Below are positions 1 to 6,763 of a stretch of DNA of 39,555 bases, piece after piece (position 1 is the first letter of the stretch; every line of letters begins with the position of its first letter). Origin of the DNA: Fibrobacter sp. GTDB lineage: Bacteria; Fibrobacterota; Fibrobacteria; Fibrobacterales; Fibrobacteraceae. A program made the position numbers and the translations under genes. The stretch spans positions 1 through 39,555 of the forward strand of contig JAFZOV010000175.1 of assembly GCA_017550445.1 (NCBI GenBank), given 5' to 3'. Under the pieces are notes generated by a model that worked only from the letters and a program-made list of their open reading frames with translations, did not search any database and was not told the DNA's origin.

Positions 1-129
1 GAGCATGGGGCAGATTGCTTACGCGTTACTCACCCGTTCGCCGCTATCCATTGCTGGACCGCTCGACTTGCATGTATAAGACACGCCACCAGCGTTCGTT
101 CTGAGCCAGGATCAAACTCTTCATTAATT
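1..129 (-). rRNA. rrs: 16S ribosomal RNA, 5' end (partial)
   Basis: Read on the minus strand, the sequence contains the universal 16S 5' motif AGAGTTTGATCCTGGCTCAG at about 101-120, followed by the conserved stretches ACATGCAAGTCGAGCGG and GGCGAACGGGTGAGTAACGC. Only the first ~129 nt (helices of the 5' domain) are inside the window; the gene runs off the left edge. The 5' boundary is estimated from the usual few nucleotides preceding AGAGTTTGATC, so it may shift by some bases. The promoter and leader lie immediately to the right. Confidence 0.97.
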
Positions 130-324
130 TTTAAAGTCTTGGTCCCGTTAATCACGTTCGTATCATTGACTTTCCAAGAATTCTCTTGGACCCGTCACTA
201 AGCACATCTCCGATTCCTTCAAACTGCTCAGTAGTCTCTCGGACTACTGTCCCTTGATCGCGGCCTACTAGGTTCTTCGCTTTCAGCGTTTCGTTTTCGG
301 CCGTCCCTCTCAGGAACGACGCCA
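130..324 (-). other. rRNA operon leader (5' external spacer)
   Basis: This non-coding stretch lies between the rRNA promoter and the 16S 5' end. Two compact hairpins are visible: an 8-bp perfect stem CAGTAGTC/GACTACTG with a 5-nt loop at 229-249, and a 7-bp stem TCCAAGA/TCTTGGA with a 4-nt loop at 173-190. They may act in pre-rRNA processing or antitermination, but no clear boxA could be identified. No convincing gene is present; the small reading frame across 228-446 is a chance ORF. Confidence 0.7.
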
Positions 325-352
325 ATTATAGAATTTTCAGGAACATTTGCAA
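325..352 (-). promoter_or_regulatory. rRNA operon promoter (TTGCAA-N16-TATAAT)
   Basis: On the minus strand a perfect -10 TATAAT (325-330) is preceded after 16 bp by TTGCAA (347-352), 4/6 matches to the consensus -35. Upstream, 353-400 is A/T-rich with A and T runs and could serve as an UP element. The -10 is followed by TG (TATAATTGG), exactly as in the tRNA-Val promoter at the other end of the window. The rest of the gap to miaA (401-478) shows no gene. Confidence 0.75.
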
Positions 353-478
353 GGGTGTTTTTGCAGAAAAATTCGCATTTTTTTCTTATTTTCGCAAAAA
401 ACGGGAACACCACGGCTCTTTCGCAAGGAGTTACCCGAGAATTCACAAACTATTCACAACTTTTTTGAAGGGGCCAGA

Positions 479-1372
479 TTAATTTTTTCCAAAATTGGCC
501 AAAATAGCCTCAAAAGGGGCCTTATCCATGTCAACAGAAGTACAATTCATCTGGCCACGGAACCATGTCAGTTGCCTTTTGGCATAGTTACGGGTCTTTT
601 TTTTGACTTCTTCAATCACTTTTGCCATTTCAGAGACATTTTGCGCCTCTAAAAGCTCACGATAGCCCAGGCTTTGCCATGCAGGGGCACTAAGCGGCAC
701 CGTTTTAGAGAGTTCGCGGCACTCTTCAACCCAGCCGTCTTTAACCATCTGGTCTACGCGCTCGTTGATTCTTTTGTACAAAGTATCGCGGTCACGCTGC
801 AGCCAATATATAGGCAATACACCGATTCCACCCTCGCGCTCCTTCTGGTATTCCGAAAGCCTGCGGCCAGTAGCCTTGAACACTTCGACGACACGAATCA
901 GGCGCTGAACGTTATTCGGTTCCACATTTTGCACAAGTTCCGGATCGATTTCCATCGCCATCTTGTACAAAGTATCTGCACCCTGATTTTCAGCCAACTC
1001 TTCTAGTTCGCGGCGGACACCTGCGGGTACTGCAGGAATCTTCGGGAGTCCAAGCATCAGGCTTTGCAAGTAAAGCCCTGTGCCACCGACCAGAATATAT
1101 TTTTTTTGCGGATTCGATTCCAACAGTTCCTTAACCGCCGAGCAAAACGCCCCCGCCGAAAAGGTTTCATTCGGATCGAGAAAATCAACCAGGTGATGTT
1201 TAACTCTGGCAAGGCTCGCCGCATCGGGCTGTGCTGTACCGATACAAAAGCCCCGGTACACCTGACGAGAATCTACACCGATAATTTCGGCACCGTAGTG
1301 TTCCGCAAGCGCAAGCGACAAGTTCGATTTACCGATTCCCGTCGCACCGACCAAGGCAAATAAGATAGGCAT
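479..1372 (-). CDS. miaA: tRNA dimethylallyltransferase MiaA
   Basis: The protein transfers a dimethylallyl group to N6 of A37 in tRNAs that read UNN codons, in the cytoplasm. The 297 residues match the usual family length. Visible marks are the P-loop GATGIGKS (9-16), the DSRQVYRG segment (about 34-41), the GGTGLYLQ substrate-binding segment near residue 96, and the C-terminal TRNYAKRQLTWFR signature near 265. The start is fixed by the P-loop spacing. No usable Shine-Dalgarno is seen; a TAAATTGG octamer (1377-1384) lies 4 bp before the ATG, suggesting a leaderless message. Only 30 bp separate it from the divergent gene at 1403. Confidence 0.96.
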   Translation of the reverse strand: MPILFALVGATGIGKSNLSLALAEHYGAEIIGVDSRQVYRGFCIGTAQPDAASLARVKHHLVDFLDPNETFSAGAFCSAVKELLESNPQKKYILVGGTGLYLQSLMLGLPKIPAVPAGVRRELEELAENQGADTLYKMAMEIDPELVQNVEPNNVQRLIRVVEVFKATGRRLSEYQKEREGGIGVLPIYWLQRDRDTLYKRINERVDQMVKDGWVEECRELSKTVPLSAPAWQSLGYRELLEAQNVSEMAKVIEEVKKKTRNYAKRQLTWFRGQMNCTSVDMDKAPFEAILANFGKN

Positions 1373-1376
1373 ACCG

Positions 1377-1394
1377 CCAATTTAGTTATATTAG
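1377..1394. promoter_or_regulatory. Back-to-back promoter elements between miaA and the deacetylase-like gene
   Basis: The divergent spacer is only 30 bp (1373-1402). It holds TAAATTGG on the minus strand (1377-1384), 4 bp from the miaA ATG, and TATATTAG on the plus strand (1387-1394), 8 bp from the ATG at 1403. Both resemble the TAnnTTTG -10 element seen before other genes here. Any upstream promoter element for one gene must therefore lie inside the other gene's coding sequence. Confidence 0.45.
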
Positions 1395-1402
1395 CACCTA
1401 CC

Positions 1403-2515
1403 ATGGGAAAAATGAAACACGTTGTCGCCATAATAATCGTTCTGGCAGTCTTAATCGGAGGCTTCGTCTATCTGTTACCCAAGCTCTCTGAACTGCCGCT
1501 GTTCAACGGCATCAAAGGAATCAAACAAACGGCAGCAGACACGACCGCCATTGAAGCCTCGGCTCAAGAGGCGCTGTCCTTCGAAGAAAGAATGCAACGG
1601 GCCCTGGATCCCCTGGAAGTCACCTACTCCAAACGCAAAAAGCGCCATATATGGACAATGGGCGGCGGAGAAACCGTTATCACCTATCTTCTGCAGACAC
1701 AGCGGTTCGTCAAAAAGGCAGGCGGAAAAATCCTCTACATGGAAGAACTCTACAACAACAACGAGGTTTTCCAGGCCGCCAGGGTCGACATTCTCAAAGA
1801 CAACGGCGATTCCTTAAACATCGAAATCCAGGTTTCACGCAACGAATTCAAGCTGGGAGCCTCACTACTGGCAGTCGCATTCCAAGTCACCCAATTGACC
1901 CCCGAATTGGTGGCCGCACTCAAAAAACTGGAATACCCCTATGATTTACTGATTCCCCCCTTCGGTTTGAGCGACGAAGAATATCGCTTTTTAGACAAAA
2001 TATACAACAGGAACATCACCCTCTGGCTCACCCTTGAATCTACCAAGCTGAACAAGGCACATAACAAATTGAGGCCCCTGCGCATTCACCATACCGAAGA
2101 ACAAATCGAAGCAGTCATCGGTGACGCCAGTTCCAAATTCCCTGAAGCCAGGGGCATCGTTTCGCGCTATGGCGAACAGGCCGTAGAACACCGTCAACTT
2201 TTGCAAGCCATTTTAAAGCCCGCCAAAGACCGAGCCCTTTGGTTTATGGACATTTCGGCCAACAAGCGCTCCATTGTACCGCAGATCTGTAAAGAACTCG
2301 GTATGACTTGTAAAGACGCCGTGGCCTACAACCCCGAAAACAGTTCCCTCGATGACTACACCAAGGCAAAAATCAGGGAAGCCAAGCGCAATGGCCTTGC
2401 CGTCATGATTCACCCCTTGACAGTAAGTACCGTCGAAAAATTGAGCGATCTACCCAAAAAAGTCAAGAGCCAAGGTACCACGCTTATAAATTTATCTACC
2501 TTTATGAAGAAATGA
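1403..2515 (+). CDS. Divergent polysaccharide deacetylase-family protein (degenerate site)
   Basis: A 370-residue protein with one N-terminal membrane segment (about 8-27), a short linker rich in Ala and charged residues, and a C-terminal domain resembling the divergent polysaccharide deacetylase family (PF04748, YibQ-like). The match rests on the late motifs around LWFMDISANKRSI and the AVMIHPLTVSTVEKL segment. The family's GxNNHMGS-type metal-binding region appears replaced by a sequence around GIVSRYGEQ, so activity is doubtful. It is probably anchored in the inner membrane facing the periplasm. The stop lies 13 bp before pdxJ, so the two are probably co-transcribed. The family call is moderate; a substrate cannot be assigned. 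Confidence 0.7.
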   Translation: MGKMKHVVAIIIVLAVLIGGFVYLLPKLSELPLFNGIKGIKQTAADTTAIEASAQEALSFEERMQRALDPLEVTYSKRKKRHIWTMGGGETVITYLLQTQRFVKKAGGKILYMEELYNNNEVFQAARVDILKDNGDSLNIEIQVSRNEFKLGASLLAVAFQVTQLTPELVAALKKLEYPYDLLIPPFGLSDEEYRFLDKIYNRNITLWLTLESTKLNKAHNKLRPLRIHHTEEQIEAVIGDASSKFPEARGIVSRYGEQAVEHRQLLQAILKPAKDRALWFMDISANKRSIVPQICKELGMTCKDAVAYNPENSSLDDYTKAKIREAKRNGLAVMIHPLTVSTVEKLSDLPKKVKSQGTTLINLSTFMKK

Positions 2516-2528
2516 CAAGGAGCCTTGT
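2515..2528 (+). promoter_or_regulatory. Hairpin covering the pdxJ ribosome binding site
   Basis: The Shine-Dalgarno AAGGAG of pdxJ is inside a small inverted repeat, ACAAG-gagc-CTTGT, which abuts the ATG at 2529 and begins at the last base of the upstream stop codon. Ribosomes finishing the upstream gene would melt it, suggesting translational coupling. The stem is short (5 bp), so this is a modest inference. Confidence 0.4.
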
Positions 2529-3257
2529 ATGACCGTAAAACTTGGATTTAACGTTGATCATATCGCCACCATCCGTGAAGCACGCAAAATTTGCGAACCG
2601 GACCCCATTGCAGCTGCAGTAATTGCAGAACTTGCAGGCGCCGCAGGCATCACCATGCACTTGCGCGAAGACAAGCAACATATCCAAGACCGCGATGTAC
2701 AGCTTTTGCGTAGGACTGTCACCACCAAGATGAACCTGGAAATCAGCCCTGCCCAGGAAATGGTGCAAGTCGCCATCAACAACCAACCGGACACCGTGAC
2801 ACTCGTCCCCGAAACGCATACAGAGCTTTCTACCGAAGACGGCCTGAACGTGGCCGCCAAGGCGGGCGATCTCATGAAACCGGTCATGACCCTCAAGAAT
2901 AACGATATCTCGGTAGGCGTATTCATTGACGCGGAAACTGAACAGGTCAAGGCAGCCAAGAAAATCGGAGCCGATTTCGTGGAATTCAACACAGGCAAGT
3001 ACGCCACTAGCTGCACGCTCGGAAGCGCCGAAGAAGTCGAACGCGAAATTTCAGCCCTCGAAGACATGACCGTTCTTGCCCGAAAGTATGGGCTCAAGGT
3101 AAAGGCCGGCCGCGGGTTAAACTACCGTAACGTAGCCGCCATCGCCGCCATCGAAGGAATTGACGAAATCATCGTCGGCCACAGCATCGTAAGCAAGGCT
3201 GTAATGATTGGAATCGACCGTGCCGTACGCGACATGATCGAAACGATCAAGGGCTAA
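2529..3257 (+). CDS. pdxJ: Pyridoxine 5'-phosphate synthase PdxJ
   Basis: PdxJ condenses 1-deoxy-D-xylulose 5-phosphate with 3-amino-2-oxopropyl phosphate to give pyridoxine 5'-phosphate, the last step of DXP-dependent vitamin B6 synthesis. The 242 residues are family length and the protein matches throughout: LGFNVDHIATIREAR (5-19), the catalytic-loop segment ITMHLREDKQHIQDRD (41-56), MNLEIS, and the C-terminal phosphate-binding segment IIVGHSIVSKAV. The start has AAGGAG 8 bp upstream, partly inside a hairpin. It is downstream of and close to the deacetylase-like gene; its 3' end overlaps the convergent truA by 4 bp. No pdxA is visible nearby. Confidence 0.97.
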   Translation: MTVKLGFNVDHIATIREARKICEPDPIAAAVIAELAGAAGITMHLREDKQHIQDRDVQLLRRTVTTKMNLEISPAQEMVQVAINNQPDTVTLVPETHTELSTEDGLNVAAKAGDLMKPVMTLKNNDISVGVFIDAETEQVKAAKKIGADFVEFNTGKYATSCTLGSAEEVEREISALEDMTVLARKYGLKVKAGRGLNYRNVAAIAAIEGIDEIIVGHSIVSKAVMIGIDRAVRDMIETIKG

Positions 3258-4006
3258 TAATCCTTATACTCGACGTTTTCTAGGACTAATCCCTGGGGCG
3301 GCGCCCATGTGCGTTCGCCCTTAAATTTTTTGTCGAAAATAGTTTGTACGGTTCCAAGAGGAAGCTTACCGCGACCGACATCGAACAAGGTGCCGACCAT
3401 GGCCCGCACCTGACGGTGCAAAAAGCGGTTTCCCTTGATATGGAACATGCAACTCCAGTCATTCAGCCGTTCCAGACGAAATTCCGTCAAAATACAATCC
3501 GTCGGTTTACCATCATTACGGGGAATGCAGAAATCAATAAAATCGTGATGTCCCAAGAAGGACTGCGCCTCTTTGGCCATAGCATCCAAATCGAGATTCA
3601 GGGAACCGCACTCCCAGCCAAAGTCTCGCAACAAGGCCACCGGACGCGTATAAATAGTATACTGGTAATACCGGCACAAAGCGTCGTAGCGGGAATGGAA
3701 ATCGTCCGCACAAGGTTCCAAATCTCGAATACGGATAAGCCTTTGCGTAAGCCCGTTAATAGAGCGGACCAGCTTTGCGCAATCTATTTCGCCATCGTAG
3801 TCAAAATGCACGCACTGTCCACGGGCATGTACGCCCGTATCGGTACGACCGGAACCGGTAATACGCACCGGCACACGCAGTGCTATCGCAAAAGCTTCTT
3901 CGAGAGCAGACTGAACCGTGACGAACTTGGTCTTTCCGCCCTCGTTCTGGGCTTGCCAGCCGTAAAAAGCTGACCCCAGGTATTCGCAGCGGAAACGATA
4001 ACGCAT
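3254..4006 (-). CDS. truA: tRNA pseudouridine synthase A (TruA)
   Basis: TruA converts U38-U40 of the tRNA anticodon arm to pseudouridine. The protein has 250 residues, with the catalytic Asp in GSGRTDTGVHARGQ (Asp56), the Tyr-containing YQYTIY segment and the C-terminal NRFLHRQVRAMVGTL motif. Its ATG shares one base with the stop of the upstream membrane-protein gene (TAATG), so it is the second gene of a translationally coupled pair. The tail-to-tail overlap with pdxJ is 4 bp, leaving no room for a terminator. Confidence 0.97.
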   Translation of the reverse strand: MRYRFRCEYLGSAFYGWQAQNEGGKTKFVTVQSALEEAFAIALRVPVRITGSGRTDTGVHARGQCVHFDYDGEIDCAKLVRSINGLTQRLIRIRDLEPCADDFHSRYDALCRYYQYTIYTRPVALLRDFGWECGSLNLDLDAMAKEAQSFLGHHDFIDFCIPRNDGKPTDCILTEFRLERLNDWSCMFHIKGNRFLHRQVRAMVGTLFDVGRGKLPLGTVQTIFDKKFKGERTWAPPQGLVLENVEYKDY

Positions 4007-4968
4007 TAGCCCATGGCTTCCTTGATGACCGCTTCCACCTTTTCCTGGGAAATCTTCAGGCTAGAGGCGATAGCCGAGGCCGGGAAGCCACGACGGGACA
4101 TCTGGAGGATCTTCATCTTTTCGTTGGACTCGCGATCGAACCGGGTAATTTCAAGAGGACTCTGCTTGAGGCTAGGGTCACCCGTAAGGTTACGGCTCTG
4201 GGCGCGCAACTTCATGGTGCGTTCACGAGAAAGTCCACGGGGCGCACGCAACACGTCGGACAGATTCTGCATTGCAGAAGTAATACGTTCCTTGGCAGTA
4301 GGCCTAAGCGTAGGCTTGCTGTCGGAGGCACTCGTCAAAATCTTGTTTTCGAGGATTCCATTTTCATCCTCGAATTCCACCTTCGGGGCTTCTTCGGGCT
4401 TCGATTCCCTTGCAGCAGCTTGTTGAGCCATGGTTTCACGCTTCTGAGCCGCATATTCCTCGGCGTCCGCAATAATAGAACGCTTTTCGCGGCGAGGACG
4501 CGGTGGAATCGTCGCATCGTCCAGGACAGCCTTAGGTTCCTTGAAACGTTCAGCCTTAATGGCTTCCATACGACGGGTAATAATTTCCTGACGCTTTCTG
4601 AGAACCAGAATCAAAACAGCAACACAGACACCTATGGCCAGCACACCGCCCACAATCCACTTAACGATGTCCATGGAATGTGATCCAGAATCAACGGATG
4701 CACCCTCCGAAGGTTCAACCGCAGGGGCAGCACGCATCGAAGACAATTCTTCCCAGGCAGAATCCAACTGCAGACGAATATTCACCTGAAGGTCAGGATT
4801 CGCTTTTGCATTCCAAAGTGCATGTTCCAGAGAATCAATTTTAGAGCGAGCCGTCAGATAAGCTTCTGCATTAAAGGATCCCCGGGAGCCGGAGAAATCC
4901 ATCAATAAATAAACAGCCAAAGCAGAAGCCAGGACGAGCAACACAATGGGAGCTAAAAATTTTTTCAT
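4006..4968 (-). CDS. Bitopic membrane protein with C-terminal HTH-like segment
   Basis: I do not recognise a named function. The 320 residues show a membrane segment at about 5-23, a roughly 75-residue extracytoplasmic stretch predicted helical, a second membrane segment at 101-123, a long charged Arg/Lys/Glu-rich region, and a C-terminal segment (about 283-320) with the pattern 'ILQMSRRGFPASAIASSLKI' followed by 'SQEKVEAVIKEAMG'. That pattern resembles the short HTH tails of DUF2802/DUF6115-type membrane proteins. It is first in an operon with truA (stop/start overlap TAATG). A TATTTTTA octamer ends 4 bp before the ATG and no Shine-Dalgarno is present, consistent with a leaderless message. 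Confidence 0.75.
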   Translation of the reverse strand: MKKFLAPIVLLVLASALAVYLLMDFSGSRGSFNAEAYLTARSKIDSLEHALWNAKANPDLQVNIRLQLDSAWEELSSMRAAPAVEPSEGASVDSGSHSMDIVKWIVGGVLAIGVCVAVLILVLRKRQEIITRRMEAIKAERFKEPKAVLDDATIPPRPRREKRSIIADAEEYAAQKRETMAQQAAARESKPEEAPKVEFEDENGILENKILTSASDSKPTLRPTAKERITSAMQNLSDVLRAPRGLSRERTMKLRAQSRNLTGDPSLKQSPLEITRFDRESNEKMKILQMSRRGFPASAIASSLKISQEKVEAVIKEAMG

Positions 4969-5012
4969 AGCCTAAAAATAGTAAAAAAATCAAAATACGC
5001 CCAATATAATCC

Positions 5013-5038
5013 GTTGAGAATGTTGAAGTATTCTCAAC
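5013..5038. repeat. 9-bp inverted repeat upstream of the truA operon
   Basis: GTTGAGAAT (5013-5021) and ATTCTCAAC (5030-5038) form a perfect 9-bp inverted repeat with an 8-bp spacer, 45-70 bp upstream of the membrane-protein start. It could be an operator, or on the plus strand a weak terminator because it is followed by ATTTTTC. Confidence 0.5.
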
Positions 5039-5088
5039 ATTTTTCAAGAAAGATTGGCCTTTGCCCCCTTTTTTACGCATTCTTTTTC

Positions 5089-5167
5089 TATCTTTGTGTT
5101 CAAGAACTCTTTGTTCTCCTCCTAACCCCCAAAAAGCTCAGCTAACGCAAGTTAGCTGAGTTTTTTT
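5089..5167 (+). ncRNA. Candidate small RNA with CU-rich seed (promoter plus intrinsic terminator)
   Basis: On the plus strand, between two minus-strand genes, a TATCTTTG octamer (5089-5096, exact TAnnTTTG) is followed by a short stretch and a strong intrinsic terminator: CTCAGCTAAC-gcaa-GTTAGCTGAG (5137-5160) then seven T. A transcript would start near 5101 and be about 65 nt. It would have a 5-bp 5' hairpin (AGAAC/GTTCT, 5103-5117), a single-stranded CCTCCTAACCCCC seed, and the terminator. CCTCC can pair with Shine-Dalgarno sequences. The GGDEF gene to the right has its own separate minus-strand terminator, so this plus-strand terminator has no other obvious client. No -35 is evident. Confidence 0.45.
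5137..5167 (+). terminator. Intrinsic terminator of the candidate small RNA
   Basis: A perfect 10-bp stem with a GCAA tetraloop is followed by TTTTTTT. On the left side there is a five-A run, so it could also work weakly on the minus strand. Confidence 0.85.
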
Positions 5168-5174
5168 ATTCCAT

Positions 5175-5207
5175 AAAAAAATCTGCAAAGCCAAAAGACT
5201 TTGCAGA
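5175..5207 (-). terminator. Intrinsic terminator of the GGDEF gene
   Basis: A perfect 9-bp stem TCTGCAAAG/CTTTGCAGA with an 8-nt loop (5182-5207) is followed on the minus strand by seven T (5175-5181). It lies 33 bp after the stop of the gene ending at 5240. Confidence 0.85.
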
Positions 5208-5239
5208 CAAATTAACAAAATGTTTTTAAGTTAAACGCC

Positions 5240-6601
5240 TTAGCGATTTTTTCCTAGAGCTTCCGCAAGAATCACACGGTTCGCTCCAGACTGAATAGCC
5301 AGCTGCATGGATTCGCCAGCAGCCTTCAGCAGTCCACGAGCATCGCCTGCATGGGCCGGCATCACGGCAACGCCCATACTGAGGGTCGTTTCAAGTACCG
5401 TTTCACCGTAAGCAATCTTGAGCTGAGAAATTTCGTGGCGAATGCGTTCGGCGCGGTCTCGGGTAATCTTGAGGTCGGCGCCCGGTAAAATCACGCAGAA
5501 CACCTCGCCTTCGTAACGGCACGGGATGTCTTCGTTGCGCACGTAGCCAGGCAAACGCTGGCCCAGCTCCCACAAAAGCTGCTCCACGGCATGGCGACCA
5601 CGCTGTTCCTGAATCTGGTTTGCCGCATCCGGATAAATCATAATCAGGCCAATTGGCGAGCGGTGACGGGTAGCAGCAGAAACCTCGCGAACCAGGGATT
5701 CTTCCATATAGCGGCGGTTGAATAGACCCGTAAGGCTATCGCGAATGCTGTGCTGCTTGTAACGGGCATTCAGGTTCTGGGTCGCAATATAGAGGCCAAA
5801 CGTCGTTGCAACAGCACTCACCTTGGCATGCCAGTCATCCATTGTTTCGTTGTCAGGCAGCGCATCGGTCTGCAGCGAGAAAATGCCGAAATGTTCCTCG
5901 ACGCCTTCAATCGGAGCGCAGAACGAAATTCCGTGAGGATGATGGTGCAAGTGCGTGCAACCGCCATTCACGCTCGGGTTCGAATAATCCGTAACCACGA
6001 TATCGCCGGCATCGAAGCTGGCACATTCCACGGGGCGGATTACATCGTCGCTAAAGACCGTTTCACCAAACGAAAGCACCTTGTGCAAGTCCGTCTGGGT
6101 TCCCGCGTACATGTACAGGATTCCCGATGCATTTGGGAAAAGCTGCGGAAGCAAATCCTGGAGAGCCTTGATTACCTCGGGAACAGGGCGATTTTTCAAG
6201 AGACAGCGAGTATACTTTTTCCAGGCGTCCAGCGGGAACTTGACGCAGATTTCGTCAACCTTTTTGGCAAGAGCTTCTTTAGAAGAAATAGCGCCAGTCG
6301 GAAGAGCCATGTCTTCGGGTTCAGGCGGCGCTGCAAGGGGATCCGGTTCTGTCAAGGTAAGACCCGAAGTCATAGACAGCTTAGAATCCTTGATCGAATA
6401 AAGAGCTTCGTTGAAGTCTTCTTCGGCAATATCAAGCTTTCGCTTGCACACATTGTAGAGGACCAGGCCAAGAACGGCGCCCCATGCCCCTATAAAGATG
6501 AACTTGCCGCCAACAGGTACCGTCGTTTCGGGAACAAAGTACGATATGACGACTCCTGCGATAAACGCAACCAGCCAGAAGAAATAAGTAAACACGCTCA
6601 T
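5240..6601 (-). CDS. Membrane protein with GAF-like and degenerate GGDEF domains
   Basis: The 453 residues show two N-terminal membrane segments (about 5-23 and 33-51), a linker, a GAF-like sensory region (about 110-280), and a GGDEF domain (about 288-450) opening with DSLTGLFNRRYME. The domain fold normally makes cyclic di-GMP from two GTP. Here the signature loop reads EGEVF (364-368) instead of GG(D/E)EF, and the metal-binding Asp region reads IYPDAANQI. Catalysis is therefore unlikely; it may bind GTP or act as a dimerising sensor. A TACATTTA octamer ends 5 bp before the ATG and no Shine-Dalgarno is visible. It has its own terminator. Confidence 0.88.
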   Translation of the reverse strand: MSVFTYFFWLVAFIAGVVISYFVPETTVPVGGKFIFIGAWGAVLGLVLYNVCKRKLDIAEEDFNEALYSIKDSKLSMTSGLTLTEPDPLAAPPEPEDMALPTGAISSKEALAKKVDEICVKFPLDAWKKYTRCLLKNRPVPEVIKALQDLLPQLFPNASGILYMYAGTQTDLHKVLSFGETVFSDDVIRPVECASFDAGDIVVTDYSNPSVNGGCTHLHHHPHGISFCAPIEGVEEHFGIFSLQTDALPDNETMDDWHAKVSAVATTFGLYIATQNLNARYKQHSIRDSLTGLFNRRYMEESLVREVSAATRHRSPIGLIMIYPDAANQIQEQRGRHAVEQLLWELGQRLPGYVRNEDIPCRYEGEVFCVILPGADLKITRDRAERIRHEISQLKIAYGETVLETTLSMGVAVMPAHAGDARGLLKAAGESMQLAIQSGANRVILAEALGKNR

Positions 6602-6643
6602 GTCAATAAATGTAGTTAAAAGGGTGCCTTCGGCACAGTTAAT

Positions 6644-6724
6644 AGTTATTAGTTACCAGTATTTTTTACTACAAGAGGCTATTTACACCAACATTTCTAG
6701 TAACTAGTAACTCTAAACTAGTAA
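6644..6724. repeat. Heptamer tandem array CTAGTAA with inverted partner
   Basis: In the divergent gap before the radical SAM gene, 6697-6724 is a strict 7-bp array: CTAGTAA, CTAGTAA, CTCTAAA, CTAGTAA. A 13-bp segment at 6644-6656 is the inverted partner of 6700-6712 (12/13 matches). A short perfect hairpin GTGCC-ttc-GGCAC lies at 6624-6636. No gene is present in this stretch. Confidence 0.7.
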
Positions 6725-6763
6725 CTCAGTCTTTTTAAGAGTCCTTTTTCTAAATTTCACCCT

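Noticed and set aside
347..652. 101-codon plus-strand ORF over the rRNA promoter and miaA 3' end
   Set aside because: It covers the rRNA promoter and is antisense to miaA; no domain or ribosome binding site.
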